From contig NW_024037057.1 of NCBI RefSeq assembly GCF_015706575.1, forward strand, positions 1,011,501 to 1,075,500: a stretch of DNA of 64,000 nucleotides, read 5' to 3'. Position numbers and translations under genes: made by a program. The notes under the pieces are model-generated. The model did no database searches. It had not been told where the DNA came from and saw only the letters and a program-made list of their open reading frames with translations. Shown here piece by piece: positions 53,589 through 64,000 of the stretch (its first letter is position 1; the number at the start of each line of letters is the position of its first letter). This stretch comes from Patiria miniata (lineage: Eukaryota > Echinodermata > Asteroidea > Valvatida > Asterinidae).

Positions 53589-54012
53589 AGTCTACAGGGT
53601 GAGTCTCTCCGGAGTTGGCGAAATATAATTCCCCAATTATGTAAAGTACTTACCTGCAATATAATTGGAATTATATGAGACAATGGAGGAGAGACTCAAC
53701 CTCCCTCCCTTTTTCTTCATTTTCTTACTGCAGATAACCCGCCCGAGTAATTCTGGTTGGTTTCCGATGAGGTTTACCTTACTACCGTTACCTTACTACT
53801 AGCTTCAAAAAGACACAGATACCCTGGGAGAACGCAGCTTCACTACCACGCCGGGGAAGGGCCTTTTGTTATGCTAATGAGGTATGTTCTATTAGCTTCT
53901 AAGGGTGGATCAGATTGCAATACGAGAAACAATCTACAGGGTGAGTCTCTCCTCCATTGTCTCATATAATTCCAATTATATTGCAGGTAAGTACTTTACA
54001 TAATTGGGGAAA

Positions 54013-55880
54013 TCTACGCGTTGATTTGTTCGTATATTGTTTTGCAAGTGACCGATCAATAGTGCTTTGTAAATCTGAGTTTCTTTCACAAGATTTTCGT
54101 TAAAAACAGATTAGCGGTCGCCACAGCTCTTGGATAAGGGCGGTAGGGACTAGCCAACTTTTACTTCACCAAATTGCAGCCAATTAAACAATAAAACAGC
54201 ATCGCTACAATATCCTCACCACTAAAAAGTACCTACGAAAAAAACACTTTTCGCGGCAGCAATCTGATGTTAAAGTGACTAGTTTTGTTGGATCTGAGTC
54301 AAGGACTTTAATTTACAAAACAAAAGGCATTCTTAGGAAAATTGATATGTTGGTCATCGTTTTCAATGAATTTCGCCATTCAACAACACTTCAGGTTAAA
54401 AACACAAATTAATGAAAGTAAGGCTCTCGAAAGTCAAAAAGAAATTCATTTCATCAATAATTTTGTTGAAAGTATATTTATGGGAAAATAATTGGTCCTA
54501 CGCCAAAAACAGGCTAGATGCCCGCCGATTAAAATGCACAGAAAACAGTTACAGAGTAAAGACTGGAGGTCAATTGGCCTTCATGAAATCCAAGCGGGTG
54601 ACGTTGCATATACCTCGTCCAATGAGATACGATTACCCTTACAACTATGTTTATAGCTGTTTGCAGTTGCCATAGCTATTCTATTTTTGTCCACAGAAGA
54701 AGTACCAACCTGAAACGAAAGTATAGGCTTGTTATAGGACCGCGTGTGTTTGAAAGAGCAAGATCCGTGTTCTCTTGTACCAGAACAAAGGCGTGCAGTT
54801 ACCTCAGGCCTACCTGAAACCGGAACAATAGCTATAGTACAAAGTCTACCTTGCATTGAGTGAGATCAAATACATGTACATGCACGTACAACCCGTTGCA
54901 CTGCCATCCCCTTCTAGTTAGCCGGAGCTGAAAAGCCATGATGATGATGCAAATTGCACCAACAAGATTACTGGTACGTTGCCCCTTTTTCCCCGACTAT
55001 TTTGATTCGATATGTAAATTATCCTTACTTCTATAAACAGTAGAGAATGTGGTTTCTAAAAATTTGCGATCCTTCATATTTTTTGTCTGATGGCATCAGC
55101 ATCTGCATCTCTTGCAACTGTGTTCTTCTGTACAAACGCCTGGTGTGGCTATCCGGCACAGTTAGCGCAATGCAAGGAGTCGGTGCAAATTTTGTCTGGT
55201 GGCCATGATCAGATATAGACTTATGTAAATCAGCAAATGATTTATGTAGATATTAAGCAATCGCGATATTATGCAGGGTTCACACATTCCAAATTTTAAA
55301 CCGAATCGCCGCGAAAAGCAATTCTTGAGTAAATCGGGGAACGGTTCTTGGCTGCCTCGGGATGATTCTGTTAGTTCGGTGAAAGATCGTTAAAGACAGG
55401 TAAGCGACCCGACAGTTTTGGATATGTTCAAAATTGACGGGGTGACTCAGGAACCAATTTCAATTCTTGGTCTATTCTTCTTGTAAACTAATTCTGAAAA
55501 TTCTTACAGCATTCGGACAAGTTTCGTAGAATTATTCGTGTTGTTAACAGTCCAGAATCAAATATCAAGACATGTACACAACTTATAAGAATAATTTACA
55601 AATACAGATTTTACTTGGAATAAATGAGAATAATCAAAGAACTTAGCAAGAATGAATAACGAATAATGCTGAACTATCCAGATTTTCCTAATAATTGAAA
55701 TCGGCATATTTCTCGGTCATTCTGGATTTATTCTGGAGTTTTTCATATATTATTGATGACAAAATCGCTACAATTCGGCTTTTTATTCTGCAATAAATCG
55801 CAATAATTCGGCTTGATTTGGTCTGGTTCGGCTGCCAATTTCTGTTTCATTCTTTAGTTATTCTTACAAACAGCGAATGG
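54013..55880. other. Unassigned stretch
   Basis: AT-rich with no exon or repeat I can support. Confidence 0.35.
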
Positions 55881-56580
55881 GGGCTAATTTCTCCTGATGC
55901 CATCACTGAAGAATTTTTTTCGGGAAAGATCGGGGTATTCGTGGCAATAGCTGGGGAATGTGTGAACTAAGCTTTGTAACGTTGAGGCACAACGGGCGAC
56001 ACCGGGTAGCATATTCCACGCAGGAAGTGTTTTGAGATACAACGACTTCTGATAGAAGATTTCTAGATGAATCTCCCAGTAGTCTGACGTTTTTTGGCCT
56101 TGATTGACACAAATTGTGGTAAATGAGATAATGAAACATGTTGTTAGGGATAGGGCCATGGGTTTCTTTGTAGATGATTGTGAACGAGTTGCCCCATAAC
56201 AGCTTCCCGGCGCGCGTCCAGTGCATATTTTGTCGTTCAAATCTCTCGAAACACATCCCCACGCACCCAATCGTGTTCACACCGTCGATCGTGAACGTCC
56301 AAATGTCCCTCTTTTGTTGTACCTTAACTTTTTAGGAAGACTCCCATATGTTTTGTACACGACCACAATAGTAGTAGTAGTAGTAGTAGAAACATTTATT
56401 TTAATGTTGCCATTTGCACACAATGACATGTTACAATGCCGTGTAAACATACTATACAGAGCAAAATGCAATGAATTATGTAATTGTGTATAATAATGTA
56501 CATGGATCAATACTGACACAATGTTACGACAACATTTAGGTATGAAGTGAAGCGTCACGCTTTTGTACCCTTACCTATCG
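55880..56580 (-). mobile_element. LINE 3' fragments with (CTA)n tail
   Basis: The minus strand at about 56130-55905 gives YWEIHLEIFYQKSLYLKTL, PAWNMLPGVARCAST and LQSLVHTF, the degenerate C-terminus of a non-LTR RT (the W-N-x-L-P motif). Separately, 56371-56390 is a TAG/CTA trinucleotide run followed on the plus side by AT-rich sequence. In minus orientation this looks like a LINE 3'UTR ending in a (CTA)n tail (56570 to 56371). These are probably two small dead fragments. Confidence 0.55.
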
Positions 56581-58017
56581 ACAGACAGTGACAAAGGACA
56601 AAATGGACAACAGTGAGACACACAAAGACACAATCGAGGACGTATGCTGGGAATCGTGGACGATATTGTTCTCTTTTGTTCTCTGGTATGTTTTGCCCAC
56701 GGTTTGAATAAATGAACACACCCACCTATTCATTTAGTTGACTAATTACGTGTACAATTGGAATTCGTTACAAAATCCATCTTCCGTTACATCTTGGTTA
56801 AGTCACAGCATCAGATAAAGGGCCTAGCTTTGTGCGTGAACTTACCCTGTCCTGGCCCCCCACAGTTAACCGACTTCGACTCTTGTTTAAATATCAATTG
56901 GTGAAGGTTTGTGGTAACACCATTTAGAAATCTCTTTTGAGAAGATGTGCGATTCTGAAAAGAACAGGTTGGTTGTGAAACTCTACGTTCCGATCATTTT
57001 GGAAAAAAAACCTGCCAAAATGCCAAAGAATGACCTTTGCTGTCAAATTTTGAATAATTATGAAAAACCAGTCCGTTTTAATTTGCTTTCTGAAATAAAG
57101 ATGGCGATTTTTCTCTGTTTTCATTTGCAAGTTTTCGTTCATTCATGGAGGTGAGAAAATGTCCATGTTCCATTGTAATGGGTATTCATCGGTTCGTAGA
57201 ACGGTAAATAATCAGTGGTGGACAGCTGAATTTTCTGATGTTTTTTTCCTAAAATAGATATAACTTTGGAATAAAGTATGCAAATTACGTTAAATTGTCA
57301 CAATAATTTGTCAATAACGTGAACTTTATCTGTGTTATTTTAATGAAATGGAACTGGCTAAATTATAAAAAAAAATTATTATAATTCGGTCTCTGTCTTT
57401 TTGACCTGCACTGAATAGTTTCGAATTTCCACGGCCGTGCTATTTTATGACTTTTGGTCAACCGCCCTCCCCCACCCCCACTCGCCGACACAGATTTAAG
57501 CCATTGTTTGGCAACCAAAGGCACATGCATGGTGGTGTTAAATTATTTTCAGGGGATGTTGGGTTTACGGTCGAATTATAGAAATGTTCCGGTTGGTGGC
57601 CGGTCATGGACATTTAATCATAAGGTGGAGGGGTGTATGGAAAACGGAACTCTCATTGTCTTTTTCCCTTTTTTTCTGTTGTTCTTTTTGATGAGCAGGA
57701 CGCCTTTGTTTTTCACTCTTTTTTCTACTCTCGCCTGCACAGTGCTTCTCGGTTAAATGACATTTCAAAAGGTGGAAACCCAGTATTGGAAATTGACGCA
57801 GGGTTTCCTGAAAGTTAAAAAACGTGTTCGAAACCTTTCTGAAACCCGTAGGTCGGACAAAAAGGCTGTAATCGCGCTTTTATTTACATTTAACGACACT
57901 TGACAAGTTTCCATTGTCCATTAATTGGCACTTACCAGGCCGGCTTCGTGTTGAATTATTTGCATCCGCGCATAAGCTGTTTACCGCGACCTTGGGGTCA
58001 TTTGGTTTATGCACGGT
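56581..58017. other. Unassigned stretch
   Basis: No exon or repeat supported. A 100-codon plus-strand open stretch at 57454 is low-complexity and hydrophobic, with no domain. Confidence 0.35.
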
Positions 58018-58140
58018 GAATGCTACACTTGCTGAAGGCATTCGTCATTGTCTGTCCATACTGTATATTTGGCGGCATATCCTCGCTATGCATTGCATAG
58101 AAAATACAGCGCGAACAGGGAACTCATGCGGCCACTAGTT
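58018..58140 (+). repeat. Repeat B, copy 1
   Basis: Contains cattcgtcattgtctgtcc, catatcctcgctatgca, aaatacagcgcgaacag and ctcatgcggccacta. The same order recurs at 61008-61140 and, inverted and split by a MITE, at 61680-62275. Confidence 0.6.
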
Positions 58141-58470
58141 ATAACAACAACAGCAACAGCACCAACAACCAACAACAACAACAACAATACTACTACAAGC
58201 ATTTATAAAGCACATTTTCCCCAATAGTTACAATGCGCTAACAACTCCAGAAGGTACAACTAATGAAACATAACAGGTGGGGAATGAACAATAGAAGTAC
58301 AGTTAATATGAAAATAGATATGATATGATTTGAGTTTACTTTGAAACTAGTGGATGGATTTACAATGACGAACACTGAGAGGGAGTGAGTTCCAACATTT
58401 AGGTCCAGCTACAGAAAAATCCTTGTCACCTGCGTGTTTGAATGTGCTTGGTATTTTTAAGTTTTGCTCT
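58141..58470 (-). mobile_element. L2-type LINE 3' end with (TTG)n tail
   Basis: On the minus strand GDKDFSVAGPKCWNSLPLSV is the C-terminal W-N-S-L-P motif of L2/CR1 RT. It is followed by a 3'UTR ending with tgctttataaatgctt and a (TTG)n tail (58141-58190 on plus as aac repeats). 5'-truncated and dead. Confidence 0.75.
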
Positions 58471-60181
58471 GAGCAGAGGCCTCTTTGGTTCGGAGGCCTC
58501 TTTGGATTCTAGATGCTCTGTGGTGGGATCTGAGGCAATTTCTGACCACTTTGACCATTTTTTTAGAAAAAGATGGTGGTGTATGTAGTGCCTGCCTTTA
58601 TTGCGTCGTCACTTAAAAAAAATTGGGTTCGTTCTTTTTGGGGGGAAGAAGGGGCCCCCGATCCGCCCTTGGAGGGATGGGTGTATGTATCCCCCCAATT
58701 TTTGACCAAGGGGGGGGGGGGCTATTGGATCACACCCCACAACCCCGCCCACGTGGTGAGAAGACAAAAAGGGCAGATTTTGAGGGTTTTTTAAACTTCT
58801 CTATGCAACCAAAATGTATTCAATAGAGTACTGAAAAAGGGAGAAAAGGTTTTAAATGTTTTAAATGCGCCGTTTTGATGTAAGGTCAAGGGGCGTAGAT
58901 ATACATGATGTACATCTGTTTAATGAATAACTCCCCTGGTGTCATTTTGTGGTGCCCAGCAAGCGCCCCCCCCCTTCTTTGTTGTATTCGCGTTTTTCAA
59001 ATTTGTCTCTGAAACACGCTCTAGGCATTATGTACCTACACTGGTATCGACATCCATACCAGTGTAAATCAACAGAATTTTCCCCTACAACTTACAAGAC
59101 TTAGTCATGCTGGTCGCAATATAAAGTCAAAAATGTACATCAGTTCGCAGAGCCTTCGGTCCTCGGATCATTTGACTCCTATCCCCAAAAGTAAAAGAAT
59201 GAGGAACGGTTATGCTGATGCTGATAACAAAACCCAATTTTCTTCTCCTTTAAATCAACTTTACTTCACGGCGGCAAATTGGCAATTTTCTTGGAATTTT
59301 CCAACAATAAAAATTATTCCCTAAATAAAGTTAGCATGCACATATCGGTCAATCCTTGCTATTTTCTCAACTAAAAATCACTTCTCCAAAAAGAAAAATA
59401 CCCAATCAGACAAAAAAAATTGATCATGGTGGCTGCCCCCCCCCAAAAAAAAATCCCCCTCCAATTCGACTAGACATGTAACATAGTGGCTTCATGTATG
59501 ATTACGCCCCCTCCCAAAATGCAATAAACACAAAAGTTGCACATGTACAGTCTATGTAGCGCGGCCGCGCTGCAGTGATTGGTCTGGTTACCAGACCAAA
59601 AGATTCTGACTGTTTCTGATGAGCGTCGGGAATAATTGTCAGGTCTGGGAACCAGACTATGATGTAACGAAATAATGAAATGAAAAGGGCTAAGGAATTT
59701 CTTTTTCATTGTTGAACTTTTCTATTTTGGTTAAAAATTTGAACAAATCCTTTAACTTTGTTTACTGTTCTTTTGTTGCTGTAAACTGGGGTTTTTTATT
59801 TATCGCTGATTCACCCATCGATCTCTTGACGTGCAAGACGCAGTGGCGTTATCAGGGGTTGGGGAGTGCAGAGTGGCATTTGCACCGGGCTAAAAATCAG
59901 GACGGCGAAATTGGCCTGTCGGAAAATCCTACGTCCTTCGGGAAATTTGCAGGGATGAAGAGCGAAAATGTCCATGATTGTTTGCTTTTAACAGTGCCCC
60001 CATCAGAAGATAGTGCGAACCACTCTCTCCCCCAGAATTTTACAGAATACGAACATGCAGCAATTCCAAAAAGATGCTTGAACAAATTTGAAATATGTTT
60101 ACCCATTAATGAAAATGAATGCCCGATCAACCTCTTACTGCTGGTTCAGACGAAATTGAATGAACAGTATGATACTTTTAA
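58471..60181. other. Unassigned stretch
   Basis: At 58495-58560 an inverted piece of the 28.8-29.4 kb tandem unit is present (ttctagatgctctgtggtg). A 197-codon plus-strand open frame starts at 59709 but runs into the MITE at 60182 and has no domain; I do not call it a gene. Confidence 0.4.
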
Positions 60182-60700
60182 AGGGACACTAGGTCCTGGT
60201 ACAGCCCGATTGGGCTACAAAACGCGCTTTGAACGAGATAATGTTAATCGGAAAGAATATTTAAAACTAGGATGTAAACATCCACACAACTATATCCTTT
60301 AAAAACTGGGCGTTTTGTGTTATTCACGTACTATGCGTGCGAGAAGGAATTTCGGGTCCACTTTTGCGACCCCATAAATGCGAGCTGTTTGGATGCTAGT
60401 TGTGATTTCGTTCGTAAAGTGTTTGCCTTTGTCGGACGTTGAAGAAACTACATTTTTTTGCATTAGTGATTGGTCACCGCTGTTCCCGAGACACACAACG
60501 TGTATCGTACACTGTGTGAGAATGACACGAAAAACGTATTCGTACTCCGTCGTGTCCGATGTAAACAAGCGGGGATTTTTTCTCTTTTCTCGGGAACGGT
60601 AAGACATTAGGTTGGTTTCCTTTTAACCACATGTTTGAAATAGGCTAAGTAACCAATCCAAAACATGAAATTTTCGGGGATTTCAGGACCTAGTGCCCCT
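60182..60700. mobile_element. TTAA-flanked MITE, Kolobok-like
   Basis: Inverted ends AGGGACACTAGGTCCTG (60182-60198) and CAGGACCTAGTGCCCCT (60684-60700), flanked by perfect TTAA on both sides (60178-60181 and 60701-60704). 519 bp, no transposase. TTAA is used by Kolobok and piggyBac; AGGG-type ends favour Kolobok. Confidence 0.8.
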
Positions 60701-61007
60701 TTAATTTGAATGCATCTTTTACAGGGACGAGTGAAGCTAAAAGACAATAGAATGTTAGGATAGTGAAATTGGCCGGGAAAACCTATATTACTTAACAAGT
60801 GCCGTTTTTGTTTGTTTGATGGTTCATTCAAAATGGATATATTGTTTGTTTTCTCTAGCAAAAGCAACATGGTAAATAAATCTGTTTCCGAAAATGGAAC
60901 GGATAGAACATCTATAAATTGATTTGAAAGACGTTATGGTCAAACGCTGGAATATTTTAAGATATCCCTGCTATTTGTGGTATGCACCATGCATGCCTTC
61001 ACCTAGC

Positions 61008-61140
61008 CTTGGTCAATGCGTTCGTCATTATCCGTCCGGTATTCAGCGGTATATCCTCGGCACGCCCTGACTGTTTGATATGCAGTGCATGTAAAAAAAA
61101 ATACAGCACGAACAGCGACCTCATACGGCCACTATTTATA
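61008..61140 (+). repeat. Repeat B, copy 2
   Basis: cttggtcaatgcgttcgtca, tatatcctcggcacg, atgcagtgcatgta and acctcatacggccact. Uninterrupted, so it serves as the empty-site control for copy 3. Confidence 0.6.
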
Positions 61141-61679
61141 TGCAAATTGCTTGGATCGATCTAGACTAACGCCTTGGTCCAATCGTCCATGTGAGGTTTT
61201 AAGGATGGTGCTTATTATGCTAATGGCCTCAGCTGACCTTAAAAGTCGGTTTTTTTATTGGTCGACAGCTGCGTAATACTTGCATAATAGTAAGCGCGGG
61301 GTGAAAGGTCATATAGCGATAACGTGAGACCATAGAGCTATATCAAATTACTGAGTGCTAACTCCTCATTCTTGCGCTCGGAGAAGCTGTGAAGCCGTCC
61401 TGGGCGCAGACATTTTGAATTCATGTGCGTGTTGTAGAAAATTATGAATTGAGATGGATTGAATTTTGAAGGTTTACTCTAAATGCAACGCACAAGTATA
61501 ACGTACGCAAACAACTTAACCGCGCCATTACGGTTTAAAAAAAAAAGTCACGGTAAACATCTGCAGCGAAGACGCGCACGCATTGCGCTGTTTAAGTAGA
61601 GCCAATAAAATGCTTATTTGCTGATCGTGCGTTGCGCAAAATAATGAAAAACATAAGCTTTCGCCGACGATTGGACCAA

Positions 61680-62275
61680 GGCGCATGAGGTCGCACTTTA
61701 TTTTTACATGCACTGCATAGCGAGGATATGTCATGGAATATACCGTACAGACAACCTCGTCACCAGTGCTTACTTTATTTCCAACCTCGTTTCCAATAGT
61801 AGGCCCTGGATAGGAAATTTTCTTCCTGTATGCTGATTCGATACCGAAATTGTGTAGTAATGGATTTATATCGTGTACTTGGTGTTGTTATATCCAACGT
61901 GCATTACGTGTTTTCACGATCATTGTAATTATAACGTCCACGCCTTCGCAAAAATACACCTTTCCTTTCCAATTTGCTCATATTAATATGACATGTGATA
62001 CTACATATTTGCGGGATAAGATTGTTACATTTTTACTTCGAAAATAATCGCGTGTTCTCGTAACTCACGGCGCGACGAATTGATGCTGTCTTTACCCCCA
62101 GACACCGCATACAAAAACAACCGCTAATGTAACGCGCATGCAGGCACCAGACTATTCCTTATTTGCATACGTGTTCAAACAATTTGCACATGCAAATGAT
62201 CCAATACCAGGGTGAGAGAGCAGGTAGTGGGAGGCTGACCGTACGGGCGGATAATGACGAACGCCTTGACCAAGG
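61680..62275 (-). repeat. Repeat B, copy 3 (split by a MITE)
   Basis: In inverted orientation: gaccaaggcgcatgaggtcg and catgcactgcatagcgagga on the left of the MITE, ataatgacgaacgccttgacc on the right. Confidence 0.6.
61752..62237 (+). mobile_element. 9-bp-TSD MITE, copy 4 (short, with internal deletion near the right end)
   Basis: Starts CAACCTCGTCACCAG and keeps the family body (tcttcctgtatgctgattcg, ggtgagagagcaggtag). About 30 bp are missing before a decayed end gaggctg. ccgtaca and ccgtacg lie at the two flanks, a decayed target duplication. Confidence 0.75.
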
Positions 62276-62280
62276 CTTAG

Positions 62281-63101
62281 TAATAAATAAGGCTAAATAA
62301 TGAATGTTTCACATTCGTGATAGGAAGAAAATAATTTCATTAGGTGACAGAATGCATGGAATGTTCCATTCCACTCGGCTTCGCCGGCCCCTTTGAATGG
62401 AACGTTCCATCTTTCTCAGCTCATGAAATTACACTGAACAGTGCACCCGTAATTATTCATTATTTATATTGACCCATCTTGAAATAGTGAAACAGCGTTC
62501 TCTCGTACCTCCCCCCCCCCCCCTCCCCCGCCCTGCAAACAAGACGCTGGGACACTCTGATGAATTCACGCTCTGATTGGTTGGATTTTGCGTGACCGCT
62601 GACCTGCGCGTCATCACGATCAGGACTCTGCAAGGTTTGAAACTGGCCGTTAAGATTGATTCATTACTCTTTTATTCCAGTTTAGAGATGTTTTTTTTTC
62701 GTTGAAAAGCGAAATGATGTAGGAAATTCTGTGAAACTTATCTGTTTTGTAAATTTACAATTCCCGTCACTTGCTCAGGCTCCGTTTCGAATCACGAACG
62801 GTCGGATTGCGTTATCATTATGCGACGCTCAAAATTTCAGAAAATCAAAGTTTAGAATATATCATACCTTAAAGTGACATTGTGCACTGTTGATCTATTT
62901 ATAGAAAATAGCAAATACACGGCACACCAAACTACATTTTGTTCCCTTTGCACAGATTAAAGCGTAACCGGGGAGTCAAACTCCACGCTGTGGTGCTCTT
63001 CACGTAGGTCTACACGGCAGTCCTGTTAGGCCCGCCTGGCCGGGGTACCACTTTTGGTCCTGTGAAGACTTCAATCAAAACCGTCATCCTCCGCGCATTG
63101 A
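62281..63101. other. Unassigned stretch with a CTTCGCC hairpin
   Basis: A hairpin at about 62350-62413 pairs atggaatgttccattc with gaatggaacgttccat around ctcggcttcgccgg. A C run is at about 62509-62530. The right part may hold the promoter and 5'UTR of the next gene. Confidence 0.4.
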
Positions 63102-63155
63102 TAGGACAAGCTCCTATGCTTATCATCCCTACTCATAATCAAAGGAAACGACAAC

Positions 63156-63478
63156 ATGATCATGGAAGAAGCTTCTCGTCACACAAGGTGTGCCCGTCCC
63201 AAGGATTACTGGTGGAGTAGTAAACACGTCTACCCAGACAAACCAAGGATCACCTGTCCTTCCATCTCTCGCTGGGCCGTACTGCGCAGTAAACGGGTAT
63301 TGTCAACTCCAATATGCCGATCAATTCTTTTTGTGTTGACCTTAATGGTCCTTACTTCAGTCATGCTCAGTAGTCCAACCACCGATTTCGAGATGGAAGA
63401 CAGGAGGGAGAATGTACAATTACGCAAAAGTACTCCTACCCTGGCCAGTGTAAGGTCGACAGCAATCACCAATACGAG
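63156..63478 (+). CDS. Gene 2 first coding exon: type II membrane (signal-anchor) protein, partial
   Basis: The ATG at 63156 (an in-frame TAG lies at 63102) opens 107 complete codons ending at an exonic AG before donor GTAAGA, phase 2. Layout: a basic N-terminal tail of about 55 residues (RCARPKDYWW, LRSKRVL), one hydrophobic segment at residues 56-73 (SILFVLTLMVLTSVMLSS), and a Ser/Thr/charged stem. Basic residues before the anchor predict a cytosolic N-terminus and luminal C-terminus. This is the usual layout of Golgi glycosyltransferases and sulfotransferases, but no catalytic domain is inside the window, so the function is unknown. The gene continues past 64000. Confidence 0.5.
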
Positions 63479-64000
63479 GTAAGATCTGAAGAATATGTCT
63501 GACACAATGGTATCCCGATACAGTAATTCTCAAGACATTAATTTAAGCACATGGATATGAATCGTGTTTGTACGAAGTGGTTCTGAAAAAATCGGAAGTG
63601 ATGATTCGATAATTGTCCTAATGACATTCAGAACATCTCTGGTGGAGTTAACATCGGTGGTTCGTTTCAGTACCACTTTTCAAAAGCTTTTACAAGGCAA
63701 ATCCGTAATTGTATGGAGGTTTATATAGTATCGATACTCATTGAACAAATATTAAGCCCCAAAATAATTATTGTTGCCCTCACCCGACCTACACAACAAT
63801 CTGGAAATCTCCTGTCTTTTTTTTTTACCTTGAAACAAATGAACATTTACATTGCTCATCTTTAAGTTTTTACATTTGTTTCTTTGCAATGCCATAATTT
63901 TGCATTTCGTTGCAAAGCGTACACAATTCTAACTTACCGTTATTGTTTTGTACGTGTAACTGAGGCCGAGGCCTAGGGCATGTGGTATGAATTTGTGATG
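63479..64000 (+). other. Start of intron 1 of gene 2
   Basis: AT-rich DNA after the donor GTAAGA; no further exon seen before the end. Confidence 0.4.

Larger units (their letters stand above)
49035..54012 (+). mobile_element. DIRS-type tyrosine-recombinase retrotransposon, looks whole
   Basis: About 5 kb. Parts in order: left inverted terminal repeat (about 49037-49197), gag-like frame, RT/RNase H/methyltransferase-like frame, overlapping tyrosine recombinase frame, internal complementary region (about 53590-53700), and right inverted terminal repeat (about 53808-54012). The internal complementary region pairs with both outer ends, as expected for the circular-intermediate mechanism of the DIRS-1 group. 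Terminal repeats are nearly identical and no break is evident, so the copy looks young. Confidence 0.92.

Noticed and set aside
57454-57756. 100-codon plus-strand membrane protein
   Set aside because: Low-complexity, Phe/Leu-rich from T-rich sequence; no homology that I recognise.
59709-60302. 197-codon plus-strand open frame
   Set aside because: No domain; its 3' part lies inside the TTAA-flanked MITE, and it begins in AT-rich DNA with no splice or promoter support. Probably chance.

Overview
The window looks like chromosomal DNA of a marine invertebrate, most likely a deuterostome such as an echinoderm, hemichordate or lancelet. It is AT-rich with long introns and small phase-1 exons encoding F5/8 type C (discoidin) and HYR domains. 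Dense transposons fill the rest: L2/CR1-type LINEs with a 2A-like/PHD N-terminus, a DIRS element, a tRNA-derived SINE and many MITEs. The species cannot be fixed from the sequence alone.

Host genes. (1) A minus-strand gene for a secreted mosaic protein runs off the left edge. Its signal-peptide exon is at 32154-32232. After an intron of about 23.6 kb come F5/8C domain 1 (8310-8527, 7467-7622, 5142-5280), F5/8C domain 2 (2168-2532, 1272-1410), HYR 1 (681-971) and HYR 2 (236-466). All splice sites are GT-AG and every phase agrees. A decayed duplicate of the signal exon lies at about 37312-37460, and another possible minus-strand first exon at 37548-37728. (2) A plus-strand first coding exon at 63156-63478 encodes a type II signal anchor; its gene leaves the right edge. 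(3) A three-exon, probably non-coding plus-strand transcript may lie at about 17700-19206.

Mobile DNA by region. 1-9 kb: two copies of a TTAA-flanked piggyBac-like MITE, a degenerate C-rich tandem repeat, a tRNA-derived SINE and a further TIR element, all in introns of gene 1. 10-17 kb: a long-inverted-repeat family (repeat C) carrying a nested Transib-like element with a 5-bp CGACG duplication, RSS-like CACAGTG ends and an intact empty-site paralogue nearby; an 88-bp hairpin; a Harbinger-like MITE. 19-33 kb: repeat family D with a foldback minisatellite inserted, a gypsy-type protease fossil, several decayed LINEs and a TIR element with internal tandem units. 29-37 and 61-62 kb: four copies of a MITE with CAACCTCGTCCCCAG ends and 9-bp target duplications, one inserted in repeat A and one in repeat B. 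40-47 kb: a decayed L2 LINE between roughly 180-bp direct repeats, then a LINE with a single intact 1161-residue ORF. 49-54 kb: a whole-looking DIRS element. 55-62 kb: LINE 3' fragments and a TTAA-flanked Kolobok-like MITE.

The host-gene story is one extracellular modular gene whose first intron has been repeatedly colonised. Several insertions can be dated relative to each other because uninserted copies of the same host repeat survive in the window.
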